NCBI GenBank assembly: GCA_026386995.1
Contig: JAPLMO010000495.1
Span: 1-15,637, forward strand
Length of the DNA stretch: 15,637 nucleotides
Direction of reading: 5' to 3'
Source of the DNA: Planctomycetota bacterium
GTDB taxonomy: Bacteria; Planctomycetota; Phycisphaerae; FEN-1346
Shown here: positions 13,023-15,637 of the stretch, in pieces
Layout of the letters: each line of letters begins with the position of its first letter
Position numbering within the stretch: position 1 is the stretch's first letter
Made by a program: the position numbers and the translations under genes
Notes under the pieces: generated by a model
Database searches by the model: none
Seen by the model: the letters and a program-made list of their open reading frames with translations, nothing else
Told to the model about the DNA's origin: nothing

Positions 13023-15637
13023 TCAGGGGGACGGCTTCCGGGGGAGAATCGGGACCTCGCAGAAGGTGAGCGCCGCGATGCCGTTTTCGCCGTACAGCAG
13101 GTTCTTGATGTCCCACCTCTTGTCCACAAGATAGGTGATCGTTTTCGCCGTGGCGTCCGCCGCCAGATTGAGTTTGACCACGTTTCCCGACACGGCGCCC
13201 GAGGTGACCTTACCCGCTGTCCCATCCAGGTAAAACTGACTGGCCAGGGCGTCGGTCCAGACCATCGGCTGGTCGAACTCCAGCGCGATCTCATTTTTCT
13301 TGTCGCTCGTATAGTATGCCTTCTTCAGGTCAGGAGCCGTGATGGGCTTGTCGAATACTTTCCCGTAATTGTCCCGCTCCACCAGAGGGATCATCAGGCG
13401 CGCCATTTCCGCGTAGCCGGCGGCCGGATAGTGTGCCGGACCGGGCGGCTTGATGCCCAGGGTGGACATGACGCTCATGTGCGAGTAGAGGCGCGGCAGG
13501 AGCCTCTGCACATCACGCAACTTGTCGCTATGCCTTGTGCCGCCCTGGCTACAGGAATTGGGCCAGATCTGGTAGAGGTAATAATGCTTGATATTGGGCA
13601 TGTCCTGCTTCCATGCCGCCGTCATGTCCACGAAGTACTGCTGGTACGTTTCACAACCGTAGCCGCCATCGGGACCGTCGGCGCCCTGGTCGGCCTCGCC
13701 CTGATGCCACAAGACGCCGCGGATGCCGTGGGTCAGCCTGGCTTGCTCGACGCGCCACAACAGGCGCCCGTAAATCGTGGCGATGTCGGCATGATTGGCC
13801 GGGTTCGGCATGTGCTCGTCAATTCGCGTTCCCCCGGCCGCTCCGTTGATGATACACACCGGGATTTTCTGACCTTCGACCAGGCTTCTGGCAAGATCCA
13901 GGCCCCAGTATCCGACCTCCCATGCGCCGCCCTTCCTGCGCACCGCGTTGCCCCATCCCTTGCTGACATCCCCGCCCATGGAACCGAAACTGCGGATCCA
14001 GTCGCTGGCGTAGTCACACTCGTCGTTTCCGAAATCAGTCGCTACCGCGTTGGATTGGCCGTCAATCACGTAGGCATCGCCGCACACAAGATTGGCGGCC
14101 GTATTCAGAACCGTTTCGATGTTCCCGCTCTTTGATCCGAACTCCACCCTGTACTTGATGAGGCCCGGCTTGAGATTGACTGCGAACGCATAGGCCTTGT
14201 CCGCCTTGGGTGTCTGGCGTTCGGTGGTGATCAGTTTGTCGTCGGCATAGACCTTCAGGAAGACAGAGTCGGCGGCATCGCTGAGTGTGCCGTTGTAGTA
14301 CAGCGTGCCCTCGTTCTTGTCGTCACGGGCATAGAACTGGTTGTTGACGGGTTTCTCGTCCTTGTCAGGCGTCCGCTGCACCCAGGCATCTTTCTGCGGT
14401 TCCTTGACCACGATCTGAAACGACTGGTTCGCCGGCTTGCCGCCGTTGCTCACCGTCACCGTCACGGTCAGATTTCCGCTGTTCTGCGCGCGATTGAGCA
14501 GTAGCTTGCCGGGCACCACCTCCTTGATCACCGCCATGCCCGAGGCGCTCCAGTGATAGTTCAGTTCACCGGCACCCTTCGCCTGCATCGCTTCCAGATT
14601 GGCGACCTGCGGCACCACCTCGATGGTCTCCCGGCCATCCCACGTCGCCGGTGCTTTCAGAGTGAATACGGGTTCCGGAATATCCTCCTTGATCGTGACG
14701 GGGATGTCAAAGAAGCTCTTCACTTGATTGGCGTAGATCGCCTTGAACTGGAGGATGAACGATTGGTCGCCGGCCACGCGGCCGGCGGTCAACGTGTAGG
14801 AAAACCTGTCCACGGCCTCAACGGTTTCCTGTCCGCCTCGTTTGATGAGCCAATAGACCTTCTGCGCTCCGCCGGCCTTGGCCGTCACCGTGGCGCTCTT
14901 GCCTTCCAAGACGGAGAGCATCTTCTGCGAGACCGAAACGCCCGTGCCGGGCTGCACCAGTGACCCGACCAGGGTTTGCAGGGGCTTCTGGTTCTCGTAT
15001 TGCATCCTCACCCATTCGGCGGAGCGCGTCACTTTGGAAATGCGCACCTCGTCAATGTCTCCGACAAATCTGTAATTGCTGTACCATCCGCCAATGTACA
15101 TCCTCGCCGGGCTCTTGATCGCCAGCGGGGCCCCCGTGGAGGTCGAAACGCCGTCGAGGCGTCCATTCACGTAGACCCGCGACTCGCCGAGCTTGAAGGT
15201 GTGAATCACGTGAATCCACTGGGACATGGGGAGCGCGCTGCCGCCCGCAACGTCCGCGCCCGAGAAATAGCATTCTATCTTAATGTGTGGCGGGCTGAAG
15301 TACTGCATCATCACCTTGCCCTGCCCCGCCTCGTTTCCCCAGGCAAGAACGGTCGCGTTCGGCTTATCGCCCCTGAGCCAGGCTTCCGAAGAATGGGGAT
15401 TAGAGCCGACAGGATAGGTGGTGATCTTTTCCCCGCAGTTGATCCCCTTGCCTGCGTCAAAGCGCCGGCTTTTACCAATGATACCCGAAGAAGATACCGT
15501 GCCCGTATCCTTCGACTCCACCGTGCCGACCTCATCCTTCACCGGATCGTCCATGTGGAATACGCTGAGGTACCCATTGGATTCATTGAACACCGCTGAT
15601 CCGCTGGATTCGCTGGCGGCGTCGGCCTTGCCCCAAT
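13023..15637 (-). CDS. Multidomain secreted acyl esterase (SASA/SGNH type) with LamG and Ig-like domains; 5' end outside window
   Basis: The frame stays open to the window edge, giving 870 visible residues. The first visible residues, WGKADAASESSGSAVFNESN, look like the end of a DUF2341 domain. A LamG/jellyroll domain follows to about 215 (WIHVIHTFKLGESRVYVNGR, then GDIDEVRISK). PKD- or Ig-like domains fill about 225-415. The esterase domain, about 510-760, has VIDGQSNAV with nucleophile S528, INGAAGGTRID (596-606), VLWHQGEADQG (641-651) and PAHYPAAGYAEMARL with H735. The C-terminus (about 770-870) is an SbsA-like Ig domain (EIALEFDQPMVWTDAL). It would remove acetyl or similar esters from polysaccharide outside the cytoplasm; sialic acid is only the family's name-giving substrate. 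The usual acid three residues before the histidine is not seen. The signal peptide and promoter lie outside the window. It is the first visible gene of the operon. Confidence 0.87.
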   Translation of the reverse strand, partial: WGKADAASESSGSAVFNESNGYLSVFHMDDPVKDEVGTVESKDTGTVSSSGIIGKSRRFDAGKGINCGEKITTYPVGSNPHSSEAWLRGDKPNATVLAWGNEAGQGKVMMQYFSPPHIKIECYFSGADVAGGSALPMSQWIHVIHTFKLGESRVYVNGRLDGVSTSTGAPLAIKSPARMYIGGWYSNYRFVGDIDEVRISKVTRSAEWVRMQYENQKPLQTLVGSLVQPGTGVSVSQKMLSVLEGKSATVTAKAGGAQKVYWLIKRGGQETVEAVDRFSYTLTAGRVAGDQSFILQFKAIYANQVKSFFDIPVTIKEDIPEPVFTLKAPATWDGRETIEVVPQVANLEAMQAKGAGELNYHWSASGMAVIKEVVPGKLLLNRAQNSGNLTVTVTVSNGGKPANQSFQIVVKEPQKDAWVQRTPDKDEKPVNNQFYARDDKNEGTLYYNGTLSDAADSVFLKVYADDKLITTERQTPKADKAYAFAVNLKPGLIKYRVEFGSKSGNIETVLNTAANLVCGDAYVIDGQSNAVATDFGNDECDYASDWIRSFGSMGGDVSKGWGNAVRRKGGAWEVGYWGLDLARSLVEGQKIPVCIINGAAGGTRIDEHMPNPANHADIATIYGRLLWRVEQARLTHGIRGVLWHQGEADQGADGPDGGYGCETYQQYFVDMTAAWKQDMPNIKHYYLYQIWPNSCSQGGTRHSDKLRDVQRLLPRLYSHMSVMSTLGIKPPGPAHYPAAGYAEMARLMIPLVERDNYGKVFDKPITAPDLKKAYYTSDKKNEIALEFDQPMVWTDALASQFYLDGTAGKVTSGAVSGNVVKLNLAADATAKTITYLVDKRWDIKNLLYGENGIAALTFCEVPILPRKPSP

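Noticed and set aside
11775..14135. Plus-strand frame of 786 codons across two minus-strand genes
   Set aside because: It spans the gap and parts of both the DUF6288-like and esterase genes, whose own domains are convincing. No start context or domain supports it.

Overview
The window is GC-rich bacterial DNA and almost all of it is coding. Gene content suggests a Planctomycetota-type organism, with Verrucomicrobiota or Lentisphaerota as alternatives. The clues are a Tat-exported Gfo/Idh/MocA oxidoreductase, a large secreted PDZ/toroid/HEAT protein of the DUF6288 type, a DUF2961 (GH172) enzyme, and an esterase carrying LamG and Ig-like domains. No ribosomal marker is present, so the taxonomy is inference.

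Left part, plus strand (1-1825). The window opens inside the 3' end of a radical SAM protein of the putative DNA modification/repair type, which ends at 492. A 325-base gap (493-817) holds a short minus-strand reading frame that looks like a gene remnant, and a good sigma70-type promoter with a perfect TATAAT. The promoter serves a fused methionine sulfoxide reductase (MsrB then MsrA, 818-1825). That gene has two credible starts, which would give an exported and a cytoplasmic form. Between it and the convergent gene at 1943 lie nested GC-rich inverted repeats and an 18-base repeat that also occurs at 716-733.

Right part, minus strand (1943-15637). Every gene here reads right to left. In transcription order they are: a multidomain acyl esterase (GDSL/SGNH, SASA type, 5' end outside the window); a DUF6288-like protein; a fusion of a GH-A TIM barrel and a GH43-like propeller; a DUF2961/GH172 hydrolase; a right-handed beta-helix protein resembling GH141; a tiny orphan antitoxin-like gene preceded by a 30-codon frame; a rhamnulokinase (rhaB); and a Gfo/Idh oxidoreductase. 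Gaps of 24-113 bases and strong Shine-Dalgarno sites suggest one operon from the esterase through rhaB. The Gfo/Idh gene is set apart by 218 bases that contain a long nested inverted repeat looking like a small non-autonomous element.

How the genes may work together (inference): exported enzymes with acyl esterase, furanosidase or xylosidase-like and beta-helix hydrolase activities would take apart an acylated, branched polysaccharide, possibly pectin or rhamnogalacturonan-like or fucose/rhamnose-rich. The released 6-deoxysugar would be phosphorylated by the kinase, and another sugar would be oxidised or epimerised by the Gfo/Idh enzyme. No transporter, regulator, isomerase or aldolase is visible. 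The combination looks like an undescribed carbohydrate-degradation locus, with the DUF6288-like protein as its least understood member.
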